DNA of 40,503 bases from Alphaproteobacteria bacterium (GTDB lineage Bacteria > Pseudomonadota > Alphaproteobacteria > UBA2966): assembly GCA_018654745.1 (NCBI GenBank), contig JABILA010000014.1, positions 1-40,503 of the forward strand, given 5' to 3'. The notes under the pieces are model-generated. The model had not been told where the DNA came from and did not search any database. It saw nothing but the letters and a program-made list of their open reading frames with translations. The position numbers were made by a program, and so were the translations under genes. This document shows, piece by piece, positions 34,447-40,503 of the stretch; within the stretch, counting starts at the first letter, position 1; every line of letters starts with the position of its first letter.

Positions 34447-34633
34447 GCACGCGGTTTTACAGCTACAAATCGCCGGATTTCTGTCACTTTTCTGCGGTTT
34501 TGGGCGACAAGAACCAAACGACCATCACCTCCGGACGGTTTGTTATTGCGGCAAGTCACCGGTCGAACTTACCAATTGGGTCTGAACTGGCTGAAAAGCT
34601 GGTGTTTTCAGGCCCCCTCATCGGGCGAAATGA

Positions 34634-34993
34634 ATGACCGAAGAGGACCCGAAAACGTCTTTTCAGGATATCGATGCCCGCTTGCGCGCGGCGCGGTCCA
34701 GGGAAGATGAGCGGGTAACCCGGGAAACGGCTACGGCGCCGGAAAAACCGGGTGCTGGTGCTGCCATGCGCATTGCCGTCGAGATGATCTCGGCTTTGCT
34801 GGTCAGCGGTGGCATTGGCTGGTTTCTGGACGACTGGCTGGGAACCCGGCCCTGGGTGATGTTGGCAATGTTGCTTGTTGGTTGCGGCATTGGCTTGAGA
34901 AATACGTATCGAACGGCGATGCGCCTGAATGCTGATCTCCATGAAGGGATACCTTCGGATCAGCAAGACCCGGCGAAACCGCCCGAAGATTGA
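34634..34993 (+). CDS. atpI: ATP synthase accessory protein AtpI
   Basis: A 119-residue protein with a charged N-terminus and two membrane helices (about residues 45-65 and 75-93), the AtpI (F0 assembly factor) layout: the G-G-I-G-W-F-L-D-D-W-L-G-T-R-P-W turn between the helices and a G-I-G-L-R-N-T-Y-R end are typical. AtpI helps assemble the c-ring and may take part in magnesium supply. It is the first gene of the operon, with the stop followed by a 112-base stretch of repeated hairpins before atpB. Confidence 0.9.
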   Translation: MTEEDPKTSFQDIDARLRAARSREDERVTRETATAPEKPGAGAAMRIAVEMISALLVSGGIGWFLDDWLGTRPWVMLAMLLVGCGIGLRNTYRTAMRLNADLHEGIPSDQQDPAKPPED

Positions 34994-35002
34994 GAGATAA
35001 AG

Positions 35003-35086
35003 ATTGAACCGGGAACGACAAGTTCCTGAAATTGATTGAGCCGGGAACTATATGTTCCTGAATTTGATAAAGGGAAGTTTCTTCCC
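35003..35086 (+). repeat. Two tandem 32-base hairpin units plus a third hairpin between atpI and atpB
   Basis: Two direct copies of a unit reading ATTGARCCGGGAAC, 5-base loop, GTTCCTGAAWTTGAT occur at 35003 and 35035 (period 32). Each can form a hairpin (GGAAC/GTTCC) with different loops (GACAA and TATAT). A third, unrelated hairpin, GGGAAG-TTT-CTTCCC, lies at 35072-35086. All precede the atpB ribosome site GAGGAG at 35092-35097. They probably shape mRNA processing or translation within the operon. Confidence 0.65.
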
Positions 35087-35105
35087 GAACCGAGGAGTAA
35101 CCGGG

Positions 35106-35843
35106 GTGTCTGCTGAAAAACACAGCCCGCTGGCGCAGTTTGAAATCAAACGCTTTGTCGATATCGACATTGCCGGGGTTGATGCGTCTTTCACTAACTC
35201 ATCTTTGTGGATGATCATCACCATTGTCGCCATCACCCTGATGCTGACCCTGAGCATGCGCGGTCGCGCCATGGTACCAGGTCGCTGGCAGTCGGTGGCT
35301 GAACTCAGTTATGAGTTTATTGCCAACATGTTGCGTGAAAATGTCGGCTCCGAAGGCCGCAAGTTCTTTCCCTTCGTTTTCTCCTTGTTCATGTTCATCC
35401 TGTTTTCCAACATGCTGGGCCTGATCCCTTATTCCTTCACGTCGACCAGCCACATCATCGTTACCTTTGGCATGGCCATTGTGGTTTTTCTTGGCGTGAC
35501 GCTGATCGGCATCATTCGCCACAAGGGAAAATTTCTGAGCCTGTTTGTGCCTTCCGGTGTGCCAGCTGTCTTGCTGCTTTTGCTGGTGCCGATTGAATTG
35601 ATTTCCTACCTCACGCGCCCGGTGTCACTGGCACTGCGACTGTTCGCCAACATGATGGCCGGACACACGCTGTTGAAGGTATTTGGTGGTTTTGTGGTTG
35701 CCCTTGGCATGTTCGGCGTTTTCCCGCTGGTTGCCATCGTCGCCCTTTACGGCCTCGAACTTATCGTTGCCTTCCTTCAGGCATATGTATTCACCGTTCT
35801 GACGTGTCTTTATCTGAATGATGCCATTCACTTGCATCACTAG
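35106..35843 (+). CDS. atpB: ATP synthase F0 subunit a
   Basis: The stator channel subunit that passes protons to and from the c-ring. Hydrophobic helices run through the protein; the essential arginine is expected in S-L-A-L-R-L-F-A-N-M-M-A-G-H, the family hallmark, and the late helix has L-I-V-A-F-L-Q-A-Y-V-F-T-V-L with the conserved Gln. The frame is open from ATG 35052, but GTG 35106 has a strong GAGGAG 8 bases upstream and gives 245 residues beginning S-A-E-K-H-S-P-L, the usual alphaproteobacterial N-terminus; I therefore choose GTG 35106. The 54 bases before it contain the leader hairpins. Confidence 0.94.
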   Translation: MSAEKHSPLAQFEIKRFVDIDIAGVDASFTNSSLWMIITIVAITLMLTLSMRGRAMVPGRWQSVAELSYEFIANMLRENVGSEGRKFFPFVFSLFMFILFSNMLGLIPYSFTSTSHIIVTFGMAIVVFLGVTLIGIIRHKGKFLSLFVPSGVPAVLLLLLVPIELISYLTRPVSLALRLFANMMAGHTLLKVFGGFVVALGMFGVFPLVAIVALYGLELIVAFLQAYVFTVLTCLYLNDAIHLHH

Positions 35844-35908
35844 GATATACTTTCTGGCATAAAGAATTTCTCGTTAAACTTAACTTTCTAATCTAATCAA
35901 AAGGAACC

Positions 35909-36139
35909 ATGGAAATGGAACTGGAAGCCGCTAAGCAAATCGGTGCGGGTCTCGCCACAATCGGTCTCGCCGGCGTTGGTGTTGGTATTGGTAGCATCTT
36001 TGCTGCATATATTTCTGCCGGCATTCGCAACCCTGCTGCTGCACCGAAAATGTTCGGTAACGTTATGCTGGGCTTTGCGCTCACAGAAGCTATCGCACTT
36101 TTCGCTCTGCTGATTGCCTTCCTGATCCTGTTTGCCTAG
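35909..36139 (+). CDS. atpE: ATP synthase F0 subunit c
   Basis: The rotor-ring subunit: two helices joined by the polar loop [11 protein letters not shown]. The ion-binding carboxylate is Glu60 in [10 protein letters not shown]. No glutamine is present at the sodium-site position of the first helix (G-V-G-V-G-I-G), so the ring should be proton-coupled. At 76 residues it is normal. AAAGGAA lies 7 bases before ATG 35909. It is separated by about 65 bases from atpB and by 179 bases from atpF'. Confidence 0.96.
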   Translation: MEMELEAAKQIGAGLATIGLAGVGVGIGSIFAAYISAGIRNPAAAPKMFGNVMLGFALTEAIALFALLIAFLILFA

Positions 36140-36318
36140 GAATTTGATCTGCGCCTGGCATTTATTGTCGGGCGCAATTCAACGGTAAACAGATCGGACG
36201 GTACAAATCGGCCCATCCTGGTTTCAAGATGGTCCGTTTGTCTGCAGACGATACAAATATCCAGTGACAGGCCCGCCCTTAAAGGCGTGCCATCACGCAA
36301 GAACCAGGGTTGAAGCCG
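36140..36318 (+). promoter_or_regulatory. Structured leader between atpE and atpF'
   Basis: A 179-base gap inside the operon, unusually long compared with the other gaps. It contains TGCGCC (36150-36155) pairing with GGCGCA (36171-36176), and GCGTG-CCAT-CACGC (36285-36298), a hairpin that ends 8 bases before the ribosome site AGGG (36306-36309). It may set the high c-subunit to low b-subunit ratio by processing or partial termination. No gene is seen in it. Confidence 0.5.
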
Positions 36319-36810
36319 ATGCCTCAACTAATTATTGCAGATTTTTCGCCACAGCTTGTCTGGCTGGTGATTTCCTTCGTCGCATTGTTTTTTGTGATGT
36401 CGAAAGTCGCGTTGCCTCGCATTGGTGAAGTTCTGGAAGCACGCCAGGAACGCGTTACCAGTGACCTTGAGAAGGCCGAAAGCCTTCGCGGGGAAGCCGA
36501 TGATGCGATCAAGGCTTACGAAACCGCGCTGGCGGAAGCCCGGGCCTCGGCCCACAACACGGCTCAGGCTGCACGGGACGAAATGAACACCAAGGCGGAA
36601 GCCAAACGTGGCGAAGTCGAAGCCAAGCTGGCTGGCCAGCTTGCTGAAGCGGATGCCCGAATTGCTGCCGCCCGCGAAGAGGCCGTTGGCCATATTCGTA
36701 CCGTCGCGTCAGACACCGCCAAAACGGTAGCGTCTCGCCTGATTGGTGTCGATCTCGACGATGCAGCTATTGAAGCTGCGGTTGCCGGTTCGATGACGGA
36801 GGGCAACTGA
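36319..36810 (+). CDS. atpF': ATP synthase F0 subunit b'
   Basis: Stator-stalk subunit: one N-terminal membrane helix (L-V-W-L-V-I-S-F-V-A-L-F-F-V-M, about residues 12-28) and a long charged helix that forms a coiled coil with subunit b. Alphaproteobacteria and phototrophs use a b/b' pair, unlike E. coli. The frame would allow TTG 36310, but that overlaps the AGGG ribosome site, so ATG 36319 (P-Q-L-I-I-A-D-F-S-P-Q) is chosen, giving 163 residues. It is followed by atpF after one base. Confidence 0.93.
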   Translation: MPQLIIADFSPQLVWLVISFVALFFVMSKVALPRIGEVLEARQERVTSDLEKAESLRGEADDAIKAYETALAEARASAHNTAQAARDEMNTKAEAKRGEVEAKLAGQLAEADARIAAAREEAVGHIRTVASDTAKTVASRLIGVDLDDAAIEAAVAGSMTEGN

Positions 36811-36811
36811 T

Positions 36812-37303
36812 ATGGCTCATTTGATGGAAGATCCAGCTTTTTGGGTTGCCGTTGCCTTTGTCATTTTTGCAGCTTTCATGCTGTGGAAGGTTTCCAGCAA
36901 AATCACCGACGCCCTTGATGGCCGCGCTGCGGGCATTTCAAAGGAACTGGATGATGCTGCTGCCTTGCGCGAAGAAGCCCAGGCCCTGTTGGCCAGCTAC
37001 CAGCGCAAGCAACGCGACGCCCTGGCCGAAGCCGACGACATTGTCGCCCAGGCCAAAGTCGAAGCAGAGCGTCTGGCAGCAGATGCCGAAGTTGCTCTGG
37101 AAGCAGAAATCAAGCGCCGCACCGAAATGGCCCTTGAAAAGATCACCCAGGCCGAAACCCAGGTGGTCCAGGAAGTCCGCAACACAGCCATTGATGTCGC
37201 CATCAAGGCCGCTGGCAGCCTGATCAAGGAAAATATCGATGAAGCCAAAGCCGCCAGCCTGATCAACGAAAGCATCGGCGATATTGAAGGCAAGCTGCAC
37301 TAG
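36812..37303 (+). CDS. atpF: ATP synthase F0 subunit b
   Basis: The second stator-stalk subunit. The membrane anchor is F-W-V-A-V-A-F-V-I-F-A-A-F-M-L-W (about residues 9-25), then R-A-A-G-I-S-K-E-L-D-D-A-A-L and an alanine- and glutamate-rich amphipathic helix to the C-terminus. Together with b' it holds the F1 part against rotation. At 163 residues it is typical. It begins one base after atpF', within the same ribosome pass, and is followed by a strong terminator that ends the F0 operon. The F1 genes (atpHAGDC) are not here, as expected in alphaproteobacteria. Confidence 0.94.
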   Translation: MAHLMEDPAFWVAVAFVIFAAFMLWKVSSKITDALDGRAAGISKELDDAAALREEAQALLASYQRKQRDALAEADDIVAQAKVEAERLAADAEVALEAEIKRRTEMALEKITQAETQVVQEVRNTAIDVAIKAAGSLIKENIDEAKAASLINESIGDIEGKLH

Positions 37304-37324
37304 CAACTCTTCGACATTCCGATC

Positions 37325-37360
37325 AAAAAACCCCCGTCATTAATTTGGCGGGGGTTTTTT
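37325..37360 (+). terminator. Rho-independent terminator of the F0 operon
   Basis: A stem AAAAAACCCCCG (37325-37336) with CGGGGGTTTTTT (37349-37360) and a 12-base loop. It is an excellent intrinsic terminator in either direction and lies 21 bases after the atpF stop. Confidence 0.9.
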
Positions 37361-37433
37361 GTTGGGCCATGCACGTAAAACAATCCAATTGGTACTTCTT
37401 TCACCAGGGATCAGTCTTTCACCCTCTCACACC

Positions 37434-37523
37434 GTCACCCCGCACTTGATGCGGGGTCTACGCGTAAAAGGAAAAAGATGCCTGTCGGTGTAGGCATGGA
37501 CCCCGCATCAAGTGCGGGGTGAC
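37434..37523. repeat. Composite palindromic repeat D (class 2), intact copy
   Basis: Two hairpins, ACCCCGCA-CTTGA-TGCGGGGT (37437-37457) and its inverted copy ACCCCGCA-TCAAG-TGCGGGGT (37500-37520), separated by about 42 bases. The outer 25 bases (37434-37458 and 37499-37523) are perfect inverted repeats. It is the undamaged form of repeat A at 13618-13722. The region 37361-37636 has no gene; the rest of it shows no further structure. Confidence 0.85.
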
Positions 37524-37636
37524 GAAGTTTTTACGGCAAGGTGTCCAGAATTACGCACCACCGCAGGAACCGGGTGTCGCCTATCTCGCCAGGTCGCTAC
37601 TTTCTCAGTTCAATTCAAACTGAGGGAGCAATTCAA

Positions 37637-38107
37637 ATGTCGATCCACTTTCATGCCCTGCCAACAGATCAGGTGCGCGTCTTGCAAAGAGGCGGACTGG
37701 ATGCCAATGGTCAGCCTGCGGAACGCAGCATATCCGATGGCGGCGGGAACCCATGCCGCCATTGCCTGAAGGACATTCCGCAAGGCATTCCCATGTTGAT
37801 CCTTGCCTTGCGACCTTTCAATAAATTGCAGCCCTATGCCGAATGCGGGCCGATATTTTTGTGTGCTGAGGAATGCGAACGCCATGCGGAAACCCGGTCA
37901 CAACCAGAATATTTATCCTCTCGCGAGCAGGTTTTGTTGAAAGGCTACACAATCCAGGAGTGGATTAAATACGGCACAGGTCAGCTGGTTTCTCCCGACC
38001 AGATCCGCGCTGTCAGCGAGCACATTCTGAAAAACCCGGATGTCGCCTTTGTTGATATCCGATCCGCCACCAACAATTGTTTTCAGGCCCGTATTCACCG
38101 GGCTTGA
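37637..38107 (+). CDS. DUF1203 protein
   Basis: A 156-residue protein of the DUF1203 family: C-R-H-C-L-K-D-I-P-Q-G-I-P-M-L-I-L-A, then Y-A-E-C-G-P-I-F-L-C-A-E-E-C, and near the end a Y-x-x-R-S-A-T-N-N-C-type block (here D-I-R-S-A-T-N-N-C). The family has no known function to my knowledge. ATG 37637 follows GAGGGAG by 8 bases and is preferred over the longer frame, whose upstream part overlaps palindrome D. The six cysteines suggest metal binding, but the pattern is not a standard zinc ribbon. It converges on a DMT gene with a 12-base gap. Confidence 0.82.
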   Translation: MSIHFHALPTDQVRVLQRGGLDANGQPAERSISDGGGNPCRHCLKDIPQGIPMLILALRPFNKLQPYAECGPIFLCAEECERHAETRSQPEYLSSREQVLLKGYTIQEWIKYGTGQLVSPDQIRAVSEHILKNPDVAFVDIRSATNNCFQARIHRA

Positions 38108-38119
38108 TCAAGCACTGAA

Positions 38120-39058
38120 TTACGACGAGCGGCGAAACAACCTGCCGTCAATAATGATCAGCCCAAGGCCAACAATCGCCATGCCCAACACCTGAGTAAG
38201 CTGGAGGGTCTCGCCCAGGAACACTACGCCCAGCAGGATCGCCCCTGGCGGGATCAACAAGGTGACCAGAGAGGCATTTGTTGATCCTGCGGCCTGCAGA
38301 AGCCGGAAATAGATGATATAGGCCAGAGACGTGCTGCCAATTGCTATCGCGACAACCGAGCCAATAGCTGCCCATCCAGGCATGGGCAGGGCCCAGGGTT
38401 GATCAATAATCAGGACAACAGGCAGCAAAATCAGGGTCGCAGACGTCAGTTGGCCGCTGGCGGCAATGGTTGGTTTGATGCTGCGCAACCTGCGGCCAAA
38501 GATTATTGCGACAGCATAGGACATTGCGGCACCCAACACGGCGACCTGGCCAACGATGTTGTCCGTGGCCCCTTGCATCGCGTCCCATCCCATCATCACG
38601 GCAATCCCGGCAATACCACAGCCCACACCTGCAACCCGTGGCGCCGAAAACTTTTCATCTACTGTCAGAAAATGGGCGAGTATGACGGTAAAAATCGGTG
38701 TTGTTGCATTCAAGATGGACGCCAGGCCACTTGTGATCTGGGTCTGACCAAACAGGATCAGGCTGAAGGGAATGACATTGTTAACGAGGCCCATGAAGGC
38801 AAACATGCGCCAGAGCCTGAAATCACCGGGCAGGCGGTCTCCGCTGGCATAGACGAATATGATCAGTGCAATTGCAGCGATACCAACACGCCCCAGGGCC
38901 ACGGTCACGGGTGGTATTTCACGTACAGCAACCTGGCCGAAGAAAAAGGCACCGCTCCATAACAGCGATAACAGGATCAAAAGTCCCCAGGTGCCCAACG
39001 TCATCTGGGGGGCTATTTGTTGCGCGCTCTGCGGCAGGTTTTGCTCAGGTTTGTTCAT
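38120..39058 (-). CDS. EamA/DMT-family transporter
   Basis: A ten-helix permease with two EamA repeats: L-L-W-S-G-A-F-F-F-G-Q-V-A in helix 1, then helix 2 with L-G-R-V-G-I-A-A, and the P-P-G-A-I-L-L-G-V-V-F-L-G-E motif near helix 9. GTG 39067 would add three residues, but ATG 39058 has a GGTGG-like ribosome site in front; that site sits inside a palindrome (39064-39083). The length from ATG is 312 residues. The substrate is unknown. It differs in sequence from the DMT at 14.3-15.3 kb, so the two are not recent copies. Confidence 0.88.
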   Translation of the reverse strand: MNKPEQNLPQSAQQIAPQMTLGTWGLLILLSLLWSGAFFFGQVAVREIPPVTVALGRVGIAAIALIIFVYASGDRLPGDFRLWRMFAFMGLVNNVIPFSLILFGQTQITSGLASILNATTPIFTVILAHFLTVDEKFSAPRVAGVGCGIAGIAVMMGWDAMQGATDNIVGQVAVLGAAMSYAVAIIFGRRLRSIKPTIAASGQLTSATLILLPVVLIIDQPWALPMPGWAAIGSVVAIAIGSTSLAYIIYFRLLQAAGSTNASLVTLLIPPGAILLGVVFLGETLQLTQVLGMAIVGLGLIIIDGRLFRRSS

Positions 39059-39063
39059 GTTCA

Positions 39064-39083
39064 CCACCGGTTAAATTCGGTGG
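39064..39083. promoter_or_regulatory. Palindrome at the DMT gene start
   Basis: CCACCG (39064-39069) and CGGTGG (39078-39083) form a perfect inverted repeat with an 8-base A/T-rich spacer, 5 bases before the ATG of the DMT gene on the minus strand. It could be an operator or a hairpin hiding the ribosome site. Confidence 0.4.
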
Positions 39084-39143
39084 AGATATACAAGATGCCA
39101 AAAGCAAAAGCATTCCGTTTCCTGTGGTGCCCCCGGATAATTC

Positions 39144-40502
39144 CTATTCTGCTGCCTCCGCCGTCTCGACCTCGGGTCGCCAGCGCAAAACGGGTGACCG
39201 GGCAGCGCGGGTTTCATCCAGGCGTTTACGGAATGCCAGCAGCGGGGCTTCGGTGAAGCGGGTGGTGTCGCCTTCCTTTGCTGATTTTGTCAAATCAATC
39301 ATGGCCTCGATAAATTCATCAAGGCTGGCTTTGCTTTCACTTTCCGTCGGCTCAATCAGCATCGCGCCATGCACGACCAGGGGGAAATAGATGGTCATGG
39401 GGTGGAAGCCTTCATCGATCATGGCCTTGGCGAAATCGAGTGTCGTCACACCAGTGCCGTCGAGGAAATGCTCGTCGAACAAAGCTTCGTGCATGCAATA
39501 GCCTTCAAAGGATGGCGACATGTGATCCTTCAGTCGAGCGAGAACGTAGTTGGCCGACAACACAGCATCTTCGGCAATGCGTGGCAATCCATCACAGCCA
39601 AAGCTCATCATATAGGTCAGGGCGCGCACGAACATGCCCATCTGACCGTGAAAGGATTTCATCCGCCCGATGGATGCCTCGGCATCCCCGGTGGCGTCTT
39701 CCTGCAGGTCAAACCCATCATCACCACTAACAACCCAGGGCACGGGCGCATAGGCCTTCAGGGCGTCGGACAAGACAACTGGTCCGGCACCCGGACCACC
39801 GCCGCCATGGGGCGTGGAAAAGGTTTTATGCAGGTTGATATGCATGGCATCAACGCCAAGATCACCGACCCTGACCTTGCCTACCAGTGCATTCAGATTG
39901 GCACCGTCACAATAGAAATAACCACCGACACCATGGACGGCTTCGGCGACTTCAATGACTTCATCTTCGAACAAGCCACAGGTATTGGGGTTGGTCAGCA
40001 TGATCGCAGCGACATCATCGTCGATCGCAGCTTTCAGGGCCGCCAGATCAACCCGGCCCGATGCATTGGCCGGGATCGACTGGATCTTGTAGCCACAGAA
40101 ATTCGCCGTGGCCGGATTGGTTCCGTGGGCAGATTCCGGCACCAACACCCTGCTGCGCTTTTCACCGCGTGCCTCAAGGGCGGCCCGGATGGTCATCAAT
40201 CCACATAATTCACCATGAGCACCGGCGGCTGGCGACATGGCCACAGCCGGCATCCCCGTTATCACTTTCAGCCAATGAGCCAGGGTGTCGATCAGCTCAA
40301 GCGCCCCCTGAACTGTTGAGGTTGGCTGCAACGGGTGAATATCCGCAAGGCCTGGCAGGCGTGCCATTTTTTCGTTCAGACGCGGGTTATGCTTCATGGT
40401 GCAGGAACCCAGAGGATAGATCCCGGCATCGATCGCATAGTTATTGCGGCTGATCCGCACATAATGGCGCACCACTTCCGGTTCGGACAAACCGGGCAAG
40501 CC
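39144..40502 (-). CDS. gcvPB: Glycine dehydrogenase (decarboxylating) subunit 2, 5' end cut off
   Basis: The PLP-binding half of the split P-protein of the glycine cleavage system, which decarboxylates glycine and passes the aminomethyl group to the H-protein lipoyl arm. The PLP lysine lies in H-I-N-L-H-K-T-F-S-T-P-H-G-G-G-G-P-G. Other family features are Y-P-L-G-S-C-T-M-K-H-N-P-R-L and S-A-H-G-T-N-P-A-T-A. The reading frame runs unbroken to the window edge; the codon at 40497-40499 is TTG inside the typical G-L-P-G-L-S-E-P-E-V-V sequence, so the true start is further upstream, outside the window. gcvPA would be expected directly upstream. No known regulator of it is next to the gene. Confidence 0.95.
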   Translation of the reverse strand, partial: GLPGLSEPEVVRHYVRISRNNYAIDAGIYPLGSCTMKHNPRLNEKMARLPGLADIHPLQPTSTVQGALELIDTLAHWLKVITGMPAVAMSPAAGAHGELCGLMTIRAALEARGEKRSRVLVPESAHGTNPATANFCGYKIQSIPANASGRVDLAALKAAIDDDVAAIMLTNPNTCGLFEDEVIEVAEAVHGVGGYFYCDGANLNALVGKVRVGDLGVDAMHINLHKTFSTPHGGGGPGAGPVVLSDALKAYAPVPWVVSGDDGFDLQEDATGDAEASIGRMKSFHGQMGMFVRALTYMMSFGCDGLPRIAEDAVLSANYVLARLKDHMSPSFEGYCMHEALFDEHFLDGTGVTTLDFAKAMIDEGFHPMTIYFPLVVHGAMLIEPTESESKASLDEFIEAMIDLTKSAKEGDTTRFTEAPLLAFRKRLDETRAARSPVLRWRPEVETAEAAE

Positions 40503-40503
40503 G

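Noticed and set aside
34411..34710. Open frame of 99 residues before and overlapping atpI
   Set aside because: It overlaps atpI in another frame and begins inside the promoter at 34418-34446.
37434..37523. CRISPR-like repeat-spacer pattern
   Set aside because: Only two units exist and they are inverted to each other, not direct; no cas genes are nearby.

Overview
This 40.5 kb window is chromosomal DNA of an alphaproteobacterium. The evidence is a GANTC-type CcrM methyltransferase gene, a split F0 ATP synthase operon in the order atpI-atpB-atpE-atpF'-atpF with no F1 genes after it, the gene string argH/small lipoprotein/lysA/TIGR02302, ftsE-ftsX followed by HAD, YdcF and PlsC genes, and a chorismate mutase-hisC-tyrA cluster next to a methyltransferase/gloB pair. 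I would guess a Rhodospirillales-, Sneathiellales- or Kordiimonadales-like lineage, but the sequence alone does not fix the order. No tRNA, rRNA, CRISPR array, prophage or classical insertion sequence was recognised.

Layout. (1) 1-5.4 kb: argH (cut by the window edge), a 50-residue LptM-type lipoprotein, lysA and a large TIGR02302 membrane protein. (2) 5.4-7.0 kb, minus strand: hpt and a zinc-ribbon membrane protein. (3) 7.4-11.0 kb: envelope and division operon ftsE-ftsX-HAD phosphatase-YdcF-plsC. (4) 11.2-13.6 kb: B12-dependent ribonucleotide reductase behind DnaA-box-like motifs. (5) 13.8-19.5 kb: small accessory metabolic genes (ChaC, two-gene overlap with a DMT exporter, DUF2125-VOC-GYD, a GcvA-like LysR regulator divergent from DUF1127, DUF3830, GFA). 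(6) 19.4-23.4 kb, minus strand: chorismate mutase, hisC, tyrA and a methyltransferase. (7) 23.5-33.7 kb: gloB, a cupin gene, and then a genome-maintenance block rnhB, ccrM, SMP-30, mutY (minus strand), a DciA-like DUF721 gene, dsbA and smc. (8) 33.7-34.3 kb: a small GIY-YIG nuclease gene held between two palindromic repeats. (9) 34.4-37.4 kb: F0 ATP synthase operon with a clear promoter and terminator. (10) 37.6-40.5 kb: DUF1203, a second DMT transporter and gcvPB (cut by the window edge).

Two signals run across the window. First, at least six intergenic composite palindromes of about 90-110 bp occur at 7.1, 13.6, 27.5, 33.8, 34.2 and 37.4 kb. Each consists of two inverted hairpins, as in REPINs. 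The four at 13.6, 33.8, 34.2 and 37.4 kb share the five-base loop TCAAG/CTTGA, and where both stem arms are intact these mostly keep pairing while changing sequence. Two of these four flank a GIY-YIG nuclease gene whose stop codon lies inside one repeat. This suggests a repeat family maintained by a GIY-YIG nuclease, by analogy with REP/RAYT systems. Second, GANTC sites, the targets of CcrM, are concentrated upstream of ccrM itself, ftsEX and above all dsbA-smc (six sites in 99 bp), which suggests methylation-coupled timing of division and segregation genes.
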